A stretch of 32,051 nt of DNA. Source: Syntrophorhabdaceae bacterium (lineage in GTDB: Bacteria > Desulfobacterota > Syntrophorhabdia > Syntrophorhabdales > Syntrophorhabdaceae). The DNA is taken from assembly GCA_026415015.1 (NCBI GenBank), contig JAOAHW010000151.1:1-32051 (forward strand), given 5' to 3'. Below are positions 1 through 8,813 of the stretch, piece after piece (the stretch's first letter is position 1; each line of letters starts with the position of its first letter). Under the pieces are notes generated by a model. It was given only the letters and a program-made list of their open reading frames with translations. It made no database searches and was not told the origin of the DNA. A program made the position numbers and the translations under genes.

Positions 1-837
1 CCTTATACTCTCCTCGTTCCTTTTAGGTTTCTCCACCAGAAAGGTAGGGGAGGCACTCCTTAGCATCCTGGGAGAGAAGACAAGCCCATCTACTGTAAGT
101 AGGGCAGCCCAGAGTTTTGGCCTTCCACAGAAGGAAGCTATCCAACAACTACAAGGCCCTTATCCTTGACGGAGTGGTACTTACCAGGAAGACAGGGGGA
201 GGGTCAATTAAAAGACCTGTCCTTGTTATCCTAGGGATACGCCATGACGGGAAGAAAGAGATCATCGACTTTAGGTGTGCATCCTAAAGAGAGTACAGAT
301 GAGTGGGAGGCATTTCTCGTTGATGCCATAAGAAGGGGACTTACAGGAGAAAAAATTGAGGTTATCTCTGTTGATGGAGGCAAGGGGCTTATAAATGCTG
401 TGCGTTCTGCCTATCCCCTTATCCCTATCCAGAGATGTTGGGCTCATAAGATGAGAAACATCCTTGATAAGGTAAAGAAAGGGGATCATAAGGCAGTGAA
501 GAAAGGCCTTGTGGCTATCTATACTGCAAAGAATATGAATGAGCCCCTAGTGCTGCAAAACAATGGATCACCACATGGAGTAATATATATCCCCAGGTGG
601 TAAAGTGTCTTAAAGAAGACCTTGATGAACTCTTAACTTGCTATGTCTTTACCGATCCTGTCTTCATAAGGAAGATAAGGACTACCAATGCCATAGAACG
701 TATCTTTCGTGAGGTGCTTAAGGAGAACAAGGCCCATGGGGGTCTTTGAGAACAGAGCAAGTATTGAACGGATACTCTATGCAGTATTCCTATATGAGAA
801 CATACGCTATGGGGCACACTATGTTTTTGGGTGCTGA
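1..837 (+). pseudogene. IS256-family transposase remnant, frameshifted and cut by the window edge
   Basis: Reading across frames recovers an IS256 (mutator-type) DDE transposase. From base 2 the frame gives FLLGFSTRKVGEALLSILGE and stops near 168. The next frame gives LILDGVVLTRKTGGGS, with the first catalytic Asp. The frame from about 280 gives VISVDGGKGL and CWAHKMRNILDKVKKGD, with the second Asp. Another frame gives WITTWSNIYPQVVKCL and TTNAIERIFREV, with the catalytic Glu. A last frame from 736 gives MGVFENRASIERILYAVFLY and stops at 835-837. At least four frame changes separate these pieces, so the gene is dead. Its N-terminus lies left of the window. The element's right end is probably near 838-862, where the sequence becomes AT-rich (ATATTTGACATTG). 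The family call is firm; the exact end is inferred. Confidence 0.88.
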
Positions 838-1083
838 CAAAAAATATTTGACATTGCCGATAACAATGTTCGTGTACATTAAAGGCAACATTGCATAAAA
901 TATAATTGGATATTTATTAAAATCGGGCCAATACCTACTCAGGAGGTAAACGAAGGGGTCACAGTGCCTCATGCTGAACTCTCAAAAAGCAATCCAAAGG
1001 TTCTTTCCACGTGGTTCTGTGCCAGGCGGGTTTCTGAAAAATCTCGAATAATTGATAATTTTAGAAGTTGGGATCTTCCAGAG

Positions 1084-2592
1084 CTATCCCTCTATCCTCC
1101 TCTGCTCTTTTTGAACAACTTCCTTTAGCCATGTCGCATTATCACCGTATGTAGTAATTACATCATAGTCAACCTTGAAGTTGTTAAGATATTGCATAGT
1201 GAGTGCATAGGGATACGGCATCATAGGGGTAAACCCTGCAATGAAAAAGCCCATAGATTCTGCATATTTCACGCACCATTGAACATTTGGATCCTCTAAA
1301 TCAACCACGAGGTTGATTACATCCACTTTCTCTCTACAGAGTCTCTTTTTTTCAAAGGCAAGGATATTGTTTATATTACTGCCAATTCTATCAATGAAAA
1401 TTAGTGCCATATTTATACTACTTAATATCCTTGTTGAGTAGGTGGTATTGGTTTCATGCCCGATGTGAGCAGAAACATCCATACTTATTAGTGCATCTAT
1501 CGACATATCCAATGTTTCAAATATCTTTGAAAGTGTTTCTTTATGCCAAGAAGGTGGATAAATCTTATCCATTTCAATGGGTTTCATAAATTTTAAAGAT
1601 ATAAATGTGCTTTCTCGCTGTTTTAGACGCTCGTGAATATTTCTAAACTTAAGGGTATCTGGTGCAAAACCGACAAACAAGGCTGTGGTCTTAAAACCAA
1701 ATCTTTCACATGTCTTTTGAGTAAAGGTATGATTTGTTACCGCATGGGCAAAGAATACTGATTGAGTCCTATTTTGCATCTCCTTTATGGCAAACTCAAG
1801 GAGTCTATTCATAAGCCCTTTGCCCCTGTAGGCTGGATCAACAACTACTACCCCCCACTCTACTGCCTGTGAGTCTGGGGCATCTTTCATTAACGCAAGA
1901 TGGCCTACAATCCTATTTGATGTGGTTACAGCGCCTATGGACTCAAAAAGACCTGATTGAAGTTTTGCCCTCAACCTATCAGGATAATAGATGTCCTCGT
2001 TTACATAACTTAAGCCATAACTCTTGTAAACAAGCCTTGAGATATTGATTGCATCATCAGGAGATAGCATCTTGATTTCTTTTATCTCCTCAACTACCTC
2101 TATCCTATATGGCTCTATCCTACCTTGCTCACTCTCTTGTATATCTTCTACATTTTCAAAGTGGATATTCCATTTTAGCTCAAAGACTATGCCCTCTTTC
2201 CCTCTGTTGATGAAATTATACTCATCAACAGATTCTTTTATCATATGCATAGATAATCCAGTGGCATCCTGTTCGGTCATTTCGATCAGTTTTGTGGGCT
2301 CATATTCTGGTAGTAAGGAGAGGTCAAAGGGCATCCCTTTGCTTATGAACTGCACCCTGAAGTGAGGAGGTTGACACCTTATATCAACCATTATATCTTC
2401 AGAGACATCATCACTGTAAGCAAGATTGAAAACCATCATAAATGCCTCTTCAATGTTTAGCCTTATGAAGACGATCTTTTCTTCGGTAATGCCTACTTTT
2501 CTGGCGATGTTTGAGGCGGCATCCTGGATAATGGATATACAGTGCTTATTAGGCGGGCAGGTTATTTTTATCCAAAGATTTTCTTTGCTCAT
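1084..2592 (-). CDS. HATPase (anti-sigma-type) / GNAT acetyltransferase fusion protein
   Basis: This 502-residue protein has two recognisable parts. Residues 1-143 resemble the anti-sigma-factor (RsbW-like) GHKL ATPase fold, ending with a typical TGLSMHMIKESVDEY segment (111-125). Residues about 165-310 are a GNAT acetyltransferase with the acetyl-CoA loop DPAYRGKGLMNRL (252-264). The C-terminal 190 residues include MGFFIAGFTPM and end in a QYLNN segment (467-471), which may be a degenerate second GNAT-like module. The usual N-box Asn appears to be Met53 and the glycine-rich box (SKGMPFD) is degenerate, so kinase or ATPase activity is doubtful. It is the last gene of the lux-like unit; its ATG overlaps the previous stop by four bases (ATGA), which implies translational coupling. 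It may sense or modify a partner or product of the upstream acyl enzymes. That role is inferred. Confidence 0.8.
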   Translation of the reverse strand: MSKENLWIKITCPPNKHCISIIQDAASNIARKVGITEEKIVFIRLNIEEAFMMVFNLAYSDDVSEDIMVDIRCQPPHFRVQFISKGMPFDLSLLPEYEPTKLIEMTEQDATGLSMHMIKESVDEYNFINRGKEGIVFELKWNIHFENVEDIQESEQGRIEPYRIEVVEEIKEIKMLSPDDAINISRLVYKSYGLSYVNEDIYYPDRLRAKLQSGLFESIGAVTTSNRIVGHLALMKDAPDSQAVEWGVVVVDPAYRGKGLMNRLLEFAIKEMQNRTQSVFFAHAVTNHTFTQKTCERFGFKTTALFVGFAPDTLKFRNIHERLKQRESTFISLKFMKPIEMDKIYPPSWHKETLSKIFETLDMSIDALISMDVSAHIGHETNTTYSTRILSSINMALIFIDRIGSNINNILAFEKKRLCREKVDVINLVVDLEDPNVQWCVKYAESMGFFIAGFTPMMPYPYALTMQYLNNFKVDYDVITTYGDNATWLKEVVQKEQRRIEG

Positions 2593-3857
2593 ATCTGATG
2601 TCTCTTGTCTATGAGATGGATGAGTTTCCCTGTCCTTTTGTTTGTTGCCAAACCTTCACTTGTCGTCCACTCTATGATTAGTGGATGAACTATGTCTCCT
2701 TTTATAAGGTCAGGAAACATGTGCCTTTCTTGGTATATTGCATTGGTTATTTTGTCGGATAAACCAGCGGGTATCTCTTTTGGTAAAGGCACTGCAATCA
2801 TAAGGGTGCATCTGTCTTTTTTATCCACATGGTCAATGATCAGCTGAAAATTAATATACCCTGTCTCATCCTTGAACCCCTCAAGTATTCTTCTAATGTC
2901 TTGGATATATAAGGTCATAGGTCCAACCCGGGCACCAACTTCAGAGCGTCCAAGGAGCCTATATCGTCTATTTGAGGTCGTAGGTTCATCAATCCACATG
3001 CCTCTATCACCTACAGGATAGCGGATGATAGGCATGAGCCTTCTTCTTAGATTGGTAATGTAGAGATTGCCTTCAATATTAGGTGTATCAATCACGTTGC
3101 CACTATCATCTATGATCTCAAGGATGGTGCTCTCATCATAGCAATGAAATTCACCAATTTTACAATCCTTGCTGACCCAACCCATTTCTCCGTAGTCAAC
3201 CCCTGCAATGCCTATAGATTGTACATGACAGTGAGGGATTATGCCCTTTATAAAGTCAACCTGGTCTTGATACATTGCCTCACCACCATAAAGTATTTTT
3301 TTTACATTCAACTTTTCTTTAGGCACATTTTTAAGGTGATTAAAGAGATTAACAATCGTTGTAGGCACACCTGCAATGGTATCTATCTTAAAAAGAATTA
3401 GGGCATCAATTATCTCATCCGTTGGTGCAAAGCCTGCTATGGGATAGTTGATCCCCACCCCTGCCTCTTCTAAACACTTTGTGATGAAAAGTAAAGATGC
3501 ATATAACTGACCTCCATAAAAGATATTTGCCACCTTCTCACCCCTTGATAGACCTCCACGCACCATACCATTGCCAAAGACCTTGCAGAAATTACGCCAA
3601 TCATCAACACTAAAATATGAAAATTTCGGTGCCCCAGTAGTTCCACCGCTTTTAAAGACAACACCATGTTCATGGCTACCTGTAAGGAGTGTGTTGTCTA
3701 AAGGGGTGTTGGCATTCCAAAAACCCGTCTGTTCCGTAAGGGGGAGTCTCTGTAAACCAGGGAAATCCTCTCCTTTTTTCCACACTTTATACCATAATTC
3801 TCGATAATACCTTGAATTATCAAGCACAAAGGTCAGATGTGACTTCAATATTTCCAT
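2589..3857 (-). CDS. PaaK-like AMP-forming carboxylate ligase (adenylating enzyme)
   Basis: This 422-residue protein belongs to the phenylacetate-CoA ligase / coenzyme F390 synthetase branch of the adenylate-forming enzymes. The phosphate-binding loop is KSGGTTGAPKFSYFS (69-83). Further on are the YGGEAM segment, the YPVGDRGMWID motif that contacts the ribose, and the LLGRSEVGARVG hinge region. The length is normal for the family. Such enzymes activate a carboxylic acid as acyl-AMP and usually pass it to CoA. The start has a purine-rich ribosome site (GGGGTAGGGAA) that overlaps the end of the upstream gene, seven bases away. The following gene overlaps its stop. It is the second PaaK-type module in the unit, so two acids, or two steps on one acid, may be involved. 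The substrate cannot be read from the sequence. Confidence 0.87.
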   Translation of the reverse strand: MEILKSHLTFVLDNSRYYRELWYKVWKKGEDFPGLQRLPLTEQTGFWNANTPLDNTLLTGSHEHGVVFKSGGTTGAPKFSYFSVDDWRNFCKVFGNGMVRGGLSRGEKVANIFYGGQLYASLLFITKCLEEAGVGINYPIAGFAPTDEIIDALILFKIDTIAGVPTTIVNLFNHLKNVPKEKLNVKKILYGGEAMYQDQVDFIKGIIPHCHVQSIGIAGVDYGEMGWVSKDCKIGEFHCYDESTILEIIDDSGNVIDTPNIEGNLYITNLRRRLMPIIRYPVGDRGMWIDEPTTSNRRYRLLGRSEVGARVGPMTLYIQDIRRILEGFKDETGYINFQLIIDHVDKKDRCTLMIAVPLPKEIPAGLSDKITNAIYQERHMFPDLIKGDIVHPLIIEWTTSEGLATNKRTGKLIHLIDKRHQI

Positions 3858-3864
3858 AAATTCC

Positions 3865-6396
3865 CTACCCCCTATGGTCGCATATTGGCTTTATTTTGCC
3901 ACTTGCAGATACCCTCTGGATTTCACTGTCAGATACTGCCTTGACCTTAAACTTAAAGGACAGACCACTACTTAGACAATACTCTAATTCACTGTAATCT
4001 TCCCTTAATACCTCTTGAGCCTTCTGTGGTGTTATGCCTGATGTATCTATAATCCACACCTCAAGCACAGTAAAGGCCCCTTCATTTTTGATGTGTATCT
4101 GCACAGGCCCTGTGTAATTAAGCTGATTATCAAGTATGTCCACAAACCTACGGTAGTTAAAAAACGGTCCCCCTGCCTTAAACACATCGCCTATCCTCCC
4201 TACAATCTCAAAGAGGGGGTCTTTGCGTCCACAGGGACATTCCTTATCAATCCACCTGCCTGTATCTCCAATCTCATAACGGAGGACCTGGGGATACTCC
4301 CGGGCCTTGGAGGTAAAAAGAAACCTTCCTACACTGTCTTTTTCCACTGGCTTGTCATTATCTAATTCCACTATCTCAAGGTGTTGTAATGAGCGTATAA
4401 GGTGATGTACAGTGCCTTTACAGTATTCACACTGATAGCCCATAGGTCCGGCATCGTTTGAGCCATAGGCGGCTGAGCGGATCACACTTACACCAAAGCC
4501 TTTTAAAAACTCGATCTGTGAGTCAGATATCCTCTCACCACCATAAAGGAACTTTGTAATCTTACCTTTTATGCTTTCACCATATGCGTTAAATAGCCCT
4601 AATATGTGTGATGGTGCACCTATTAATACATTTACATCGTTGTCAATGATTGCCTGGGCGATCTCTCCATAGTCCTCTATAAGTGCCATTGGTAGCAATG
4701 GGACCTTGAGATACTCAAGGATACTCCAAAAGCTGATAAAACCACCGTATAGGTGACCTGCAGCAAAGAGATTCATAACCCTGTCTTTTTCAGGATCAAG
4801 CCCTGCTGCCACAAGCCCATGGGCTGTTGTGTGCATCTGTAGATGATAATCATCCCAGGAAAACCGTGAATACACAGTCTGACCGCTTGAACCACCACTG
4901 CGGACTACAAGATCTGCGTCTCTTATTGCCATGGACCTTGCCTGAAACTCTTTTTTTGTAAGTATTGGAGGCCTATATGTATCAATATCAGTCGGGATCA
5001 ATGTATCAAACTCTGAGATGCTGCCAATGGAGGATGTATAAGGGGCATCGAGGGTCACCCTTTTTGTAAGTTGCTGGAGTTCATATACACCGTCATGGGG
5101 AGAGCCGATGTAGCTATCAACCATCTCACCAACCCTACAAATCCTTGTAACACCAGCACTATAAAAGAGCCTGCTTAGGGTAGCAAGGGATTTGACATCA
5201 GCTGCAAGCCCACAGCTTTGAAGCCATGCACGCATTGGTCTTAAGGTATCTAAAACCTCATTTCGTCTGATAGGCTTCACCCAAATAGTTCTATAAAGTG
5301 GCGATGGGCTTAAGCCTCCACGCATATCATAGATTACCCTGAACCTCCCTTCAGTATCCTCAAAGACCCTTGTGAGACCTAATGCCTCCTCTGCCCGTGC
5401 AACGGCTACCACTGAAGTAATCTCAGCCTGTTCAGAGGTATCAGGCATCTTTGCTGGGATTGTTGGGGCGATAGTTTTAAGCCTATCAAAGAGCATCTGA
5501 GCAAACCTGAATGCCTGCGCCTCATCTCTATCAATCTCTACAAACACAGTCTGAGGACTTGAACAAGCCTGTTGGTCAAGTCTACAGACATCACGGGCTA
5601 CACCAATGAGAATATCATCAAGGCTCTGTCGTGTGGGAGAGATGTTAGGGTCTTGAGGTTTAAAAATTTCATCTGCCACATAGCCAAAGGAAATCTTATG
5701 ACCCCAGACAATGAGCCTCACACCATCAGGGGTCATTGACTTAATCACACTAATTGCCTTCTCACCACCCCAAGCGGATATTGCATCAGCACAGCTGAAT
5801 AGTCTTTGTAATCTCTCTGGCTGTGAACTAGGGATCTTTACAACTGAGATGTAGTCTTTGAGAAGACCTGATGTATCTGACCTGCACAGAGTATCAGCAA
5901 ACAGGGCGGTAAAGTCTGAATCCTCTTCACTGAGTTTAACAATATTGATATTGCCCACTATTAATGATTCTACCAACCCCAAGGCCCCAACACTAAAGAT
6001 ATTCGCAGGCATCACATGGACAACACATCCCATTGGCATCCACGCCTCAAAGTATCTTGTTGGATAGAGCCTGCTAAGAAAGTTAGGATGAGAGGTGCCA
6101 AGCTCTAATCGAATCTTTTTCTTGAGATTTTTCTCCTCAAGCATCTCAGTAATGGCACCCATCATCACCTCTACATCTTCTGGGGTGGTAGTCTTTATTG
6201 CCTCATTGTAGAGGGCTTTGTAAATCCCATCCTTTTTCATCAAACTTTCGTTAAGCGTCTTTAAGGCATGCATCAGACACTCAAAAGGAAAGGGCTTTGA
6301 AAGGGTCTTTGAGATATGGTTATTTAGTGTTGAAATAGCATCATCTAACTGTTTATCAGTAAGCCATTGGTTAAACCAAAAGTGTCTTTTTATCAT
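3865..6396 (-). CDS. Fusion of LuxC-like acyl reductase and PaaK-like AMP ligase
   Basis: This 843-residue protein joins two enzymes usually encoded separately. Residues 1 to about 450 match the LuxC acyl reductase family (aldehyde-dehydrogenase fold). They carry EAWMPMGCVVHVMPANIF (117-134), SAWGGEKA (207-214) and RLDQQACSSPQ (272-282), in which Cys278 sits at the position of the catalytic thiol that receives the acyl group. Residues about 480-843 are a PaaK-like ligase with the loop RSGGSSGQTVYSRFS (499-513), YGGERIS (618-624) and GDTGRWID (710-717). A CxxC at 656/659 and a CxC at 720/722 probably bind zinc. In Photobacterium and Vibrio, LuxC reduces acyl groups delivered by LuxE to aldehyde with NADPH. 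A LuxE-like gene ends four bases upstream. The start has an AAAGGAAGA ribosome site. The fusion suggests direct hand-over of an activated acid to the reductase; this is inference. Confidence 0.88.
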   Translation of the reverse strand: MIKRHFWFNQWLTDKQLDDAISTLNNHISKTLSKPFPFECLMHALKTLNESLMKKDGIYKALYNEAIKTTTPEDVEVMMGAITEMLEEKNLKKKIRLELGTSHPNFLSRLYPTRYFEAWMPMGCVVHVMPANIFSVGALGLVESLIVGNINIVKLSEEDSDFTALFADTLCRSDTSGLLKDYISVVKIPSSQPERLQRLFSCADAISAWGGEKAISVIKSMTPDGVRLIVWGHKISFGYVADEIFKPQDPNISPTRQSLDDILIGVARDVCRLDQQACSSPQTVFVEIDRDEAQAFRFAQMLFDRLKTIAPTIPAKMPDTSEQAEITSVVAVARAEEALGLTRVFEDTEGRFRVIYDMRGGLSPSPLYRTIWVKPIRRNEVLDTLRPMRAWLQSCGLAADVKSLATLSRLFYSAGVTRICRVGEMVDSYIGSPHDGVYELQQLTKRVTLDAPYTSSIGSISEFDTLIPTDIDTYRPPILTKKEFQARSMAIRDADLVVRSGGSSGQTVYSRFSWDDYHLQMHTTAHGLVAAGLDPEKDRVMNLFAAGHLYGGFISFWSILEYLKVPLLPMALIEDYGEIAQAIIDNDVNVLIGAPSHILGLFNAYGESIKGKITKFLYGGERISDSQIEFLKGFGVSVIRSAAYGSNDAGPMGYQCEYCKGTVHHLIRSLQHLEIVELDNDKPVEKDSVGRFLFTSKAREYPQVLRYEIGDTGRWIDKECPCGRKDPLFEIVGRIGDVFKAGGPFFNYRRFVDILDNQLNYTGPVQIHIKNEGAFTVLEVWIIDTSGITPQKAQEVLREDYSELEYCLSSGLSFKFKVKAVSDSEIQRVSASGKIKPICDHRG

Positions 6397-6400
6397 TGTT

Positions 6401-7567
6401 TCATCTTCCTTTCAAAAATTCTGCCGCTGCCATTGCACAGCTCTTATTCGTAGATGTCCCTGCCCTGCCTAATATCTCAAACCATGCCGTGGGGTATTCT
6501 TTTAGGGGACATGATTGAGCTGTGTGTTTGACTGCCATATCTCCCATGACCACACTATGAGCAGGCACTGATGTTATATATGGAGAAAGAAATGATAAAA
6601 ACCCCTTCTGACCGTCAGGCACTGGCTTTAGGGTCTTAACATCCCTGATGATAACCCTTGACCATACGGGTTGGTGTAGATGATGCATCGGACAGTCAAT
6701 GTATGGGATGCTGTGTTCCACAGAACCGTAACTTTCTACAATATTTTGAGACTCAATGCCCAATTGGTTTTGTATCTGCTCATAAAACTGTGCCTTTGGG
6801 ATTTCCCTGTCAGCATACCCCTTCCATCCGCCACCGAAGAAGATAAGGCTCCCTCTTGGCAATTTTAAGTCTTTGAAGTTTATCTCACGCATCCTCTCAA
6901 GGATGAAGTATAAAAAGGCTGGAAAGCCCATGATACGCACAGGTTTGTCTTCATATTGCCATTTTTTAAGTGTCTCAATACATCCAAAGAGGTCAAAATC
7001 GTGCCTGCCGCCACCAATATAACGAAGTGACCAAAACTGCCCTGCCACAGGCGCATACTTCATAAGGTAGCTATTAGTATTTGATGTCCCCACCTCAAAG
7101 CCTTCGTAGGGCTCATAGGCGTTCATCAGGTAATTTGCCGGCTCAACACTGATGACACCACGATATTTCATAACTGTATCCACCATATCCCTTGCCTTTG
7201 TAATGGTGAATTCATCAAAAAATATCTGAGACCTTTGACCTGTAGTACCAGAGGAGGTCAGGTGAAGAAAGACCTGTGAGGCATGTATTGACCTAATCTC
7301 ATGGTATTTAAAGAAATTAGCATGCACAGGCGGTATAGCAATCAAATCATCCATGGTCTTGATTTTGTCAGGTTTAATGTCATTTTGCCTTGCAAACTCC
7401 CTATACCACGGTGAGTGGTCAATATGAAGTGATATCACATCCCGCATTACCTCGATAAAAAGACTATCCGTATTTTCATCTGTTTCATAAGGACTGTCTA
7501 AACTGCAGAATTTAATTACCGATTGAGGGATAATGCTATCCACTGGTTTTAATGGTTCACTTATCAT
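6401..7567 (-). CDS. LuxE-like acyl-protein synthetase
   Basis: This 388-residue protein resembles LuxE, the synthetase of the bioluminescence fatty-acid reductase complex. LuxE adenylates an acid and transfers it to its own C-terminal cysteine for delivery to LuxC. The phosphate loop is HLTSSGTTGQRSQIF (102-116). Other family-like segments are FFGGGWKGY, ESYGSVEH (an acyl/adenine pocket type of motif) and the C-terminal GRAGTSTNKSC. Cys377, twelve residues from the end, is in the place expected for the acylated Cys (Cys364 in the Vibrio harveyi enzyme). The start has an AAAGGAAAT ribosome site. It lies 34 bases after the permease gene and four bases before the LuxC-PaaK fusion, so it is almost certainly co-transcribed with both. 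No luciferase gene is nearby, so a light-producing role is not supported. Confidence 0.88.
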   Translation of the reverse strand: MISEPLKPVDSIIPQSVIKFCSLDSPYETDENTDSLFIEVMRDVISLHIDHSPWYREFARQNDIKPDKIKTMDDLIAIPPVHANFFKYHEIRSIHASQVFLHLTSSGTTGQRSQIFFDEFTITKARDMVDTVMKYRGVISVEPANYLMNAYEPYEGFEVGTSNTNSYLMKYAPVAGQFWSLRYIGGGRHDFDLFGCIETLKKWQYEDKPVRIMGFPAFLYFILERMREINFKDLKLPRGSLIFFGGGWKGYADREIPKAQFYEQIQNQLGIESQNIVESYGSVEHSIPYIDCPMHHLHQPVWSRVIIRDVKTLKPVPDGQKGFLSFLSPYITSVPAHSVVMGDMAVKHTAQSCPLKEYPTAWFEILGRAGTSTNKSCAMAAAEFLKGR

Positions 7568-7601
7568 GGCTTATTTCCTTTGAAACTTAAAAATTTTTAT
7601 A

Positions 7602-8813
7602 TTACCCCTTCTTTATCATCACATTCCAATACTCTCTATCAGGGTCAATGTGTAGGAAGCCAAACTCTTGGGCGCATTCAAGGATGAAAAAGACTATAAA
7701 GATGATGAACATGACAATTGCCAGCATCTTTTGCCTTGATGTGTTTGCCTTTTTATACGCAATCAGGCTTGGCAGTATGCCAAATAAAGACACAATCCCA
7801 AAGCCCCCCACTATATCCATAGCCTTTAAAAAGATGTTTGGATAGACGATCGCAATGATTATTGGTGGTCCAAAGGCAAGGAGTCTGCTTGCTAATGGGT
7901 TTGTTCTACCTGTCTGTTGATAACTTAAATCATCCATAAAACCAATAAGCGCCATAACATTTGAAAGATAGGCTGTGCTTATTGAAACTGCTGCAAATCC
8001 TGTAGCTAAAAGCAAGAAAAGTCGCGAGTTCAAAAACTCTGACATCGGCACTGTAGCGGGTAGATTTTCTTTGAATGCGTGGATAATCCCTACAGAACTA
8101 TTGTCCATCGGTAAAACCCCTAATGTTACTATTATCCAAGATGTATTCATCGCAAGACCAATCAACATGCCTACAATAATTGCCCTTTTAATGGCAACTG
8201 CATCCCACTTCAATGACTGACATACATTAGGGATTATATTATGAAAATGAAAGGCACCAATCATAATTGGTATGCCTGCCGGGAAGAAAGGCCAGTAGGA
8301 ATATGCAAGATTATTGATATCTACTTTTAACTCTGCCATAAAACAGATTATGGCAAAGGCAACACACTTCACCACAACAAGCACTGCAATGTATTTTTGG
8401 ATCGTCTGTATTTTAAAAAATGTGATGATGGTAATAATTGAAAAATAGCCAAGGCTTACCCATATTGGAGGGATTGTCAGATGAAATGTATTTATCACAA
8501 TAGTAGCAATAGCGGTTAGATAAGCAGTGAGTATGCCGTAAAGGATTATGAGATTTGCTAATATGGCTATCCATTTCCCTAAATTACCTAAATAGCTCTT
8601 ATACAAACTCGGGTAGTTGAAGTTGTCCAGCTTTTGTTCAAGCGCCTCTCTGCTAAGCACAAAGGCACTGAGTAACATTGCAAACCCTGTTAATAACAGA
8701 CCAATCATTGTGGGCATAAATCCAGCAATCCCTGTTGAGATAGGCAATGCAAGTATGCCTACGCCTACAAGATTACCCACTATCAACAGTGACATGCCAA
8801 AGATTTGTTTCAT
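7602..8813 (-). CDS. Aromatic amino acid permease family transporter (Trp/Tyr permease-like)
   Basis: This 403-residue integral membrane protein has about eleven hydrophobic segments. Its N-terminus contains GNLVGVGILALPISTGIAGF (13-32), the glycine-rich first helix of the hydroxy/aromatic amino acid permease family (TyrP, Mtr). E. coli TyrP is about the same length. Proteins of this family import tryptophan or tyrosine with protons across the inner membrane. It is the first gene of the minus-strand unit, 34 bases ahead of the LuxE-like gene, which hints that the acyl enzymes handle an imported amino acid or a related compound. That link is inference; the substrate could also be another amino acid. 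No strong ribosome site is visible, only TGAGA just before the ATG. Confidence 0.83.
   Translation of the reverse strand: MKQIFGMSLLIVGNLVGVGILALPISTGIAGFMPTMIGLLLTGFAMLLSAFVLSREALEQKLDNFNYPSLYKSYLGNLGKWIAILANLIILYGILTAYLTAIATIVINTFHLTIPPIWVSLGYFSIITIITFFKIQTIQKYIAVLVVVKCVAFAIICFMAELKVDINNLAYSYWPFFPAGIPIMIGAFHFHNIIPNVCQSLKWDAVAIKRAIIVGMLIGLAMNTSWIIVTLGVLPMDNSSVGIIHAFKENLPATVPMSEFLNSRLFLLLATGFAAVSISTAYLSNVMALIGFMDDLSYQQTGRTNPLASRLLAFGPPIIIAIVYPNIFLKAMDIVGGFGIVSLFGILPSLIAYKKANTSRQKMLAIVMFIIFIVFFILECAQEFGFLHIDPDREYWNVMIKKG

Noticed and set aside
845-895. ACATTG/CAATGT inverted repeat after the transposase remnant
   Set aside because: The stem is only six bases and the sequence is close to the insertion-element end. 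Chance is a sufficient explanation.
964-1128. Possible 54-codon gene starting at GTG 964 after AAGGGG
   Set aside because: It overlaps the end of the HATPase-GNAT gene on the other strand, has no recognisable product, and lies beside a decayed insertion element.
1084-8813. A true bioluminescence operon
   Set aside because: No luxA, luxB or luxD homologue is present. The LuxC is fused to a PaaK-type ligase, unlike luminous bacteria.
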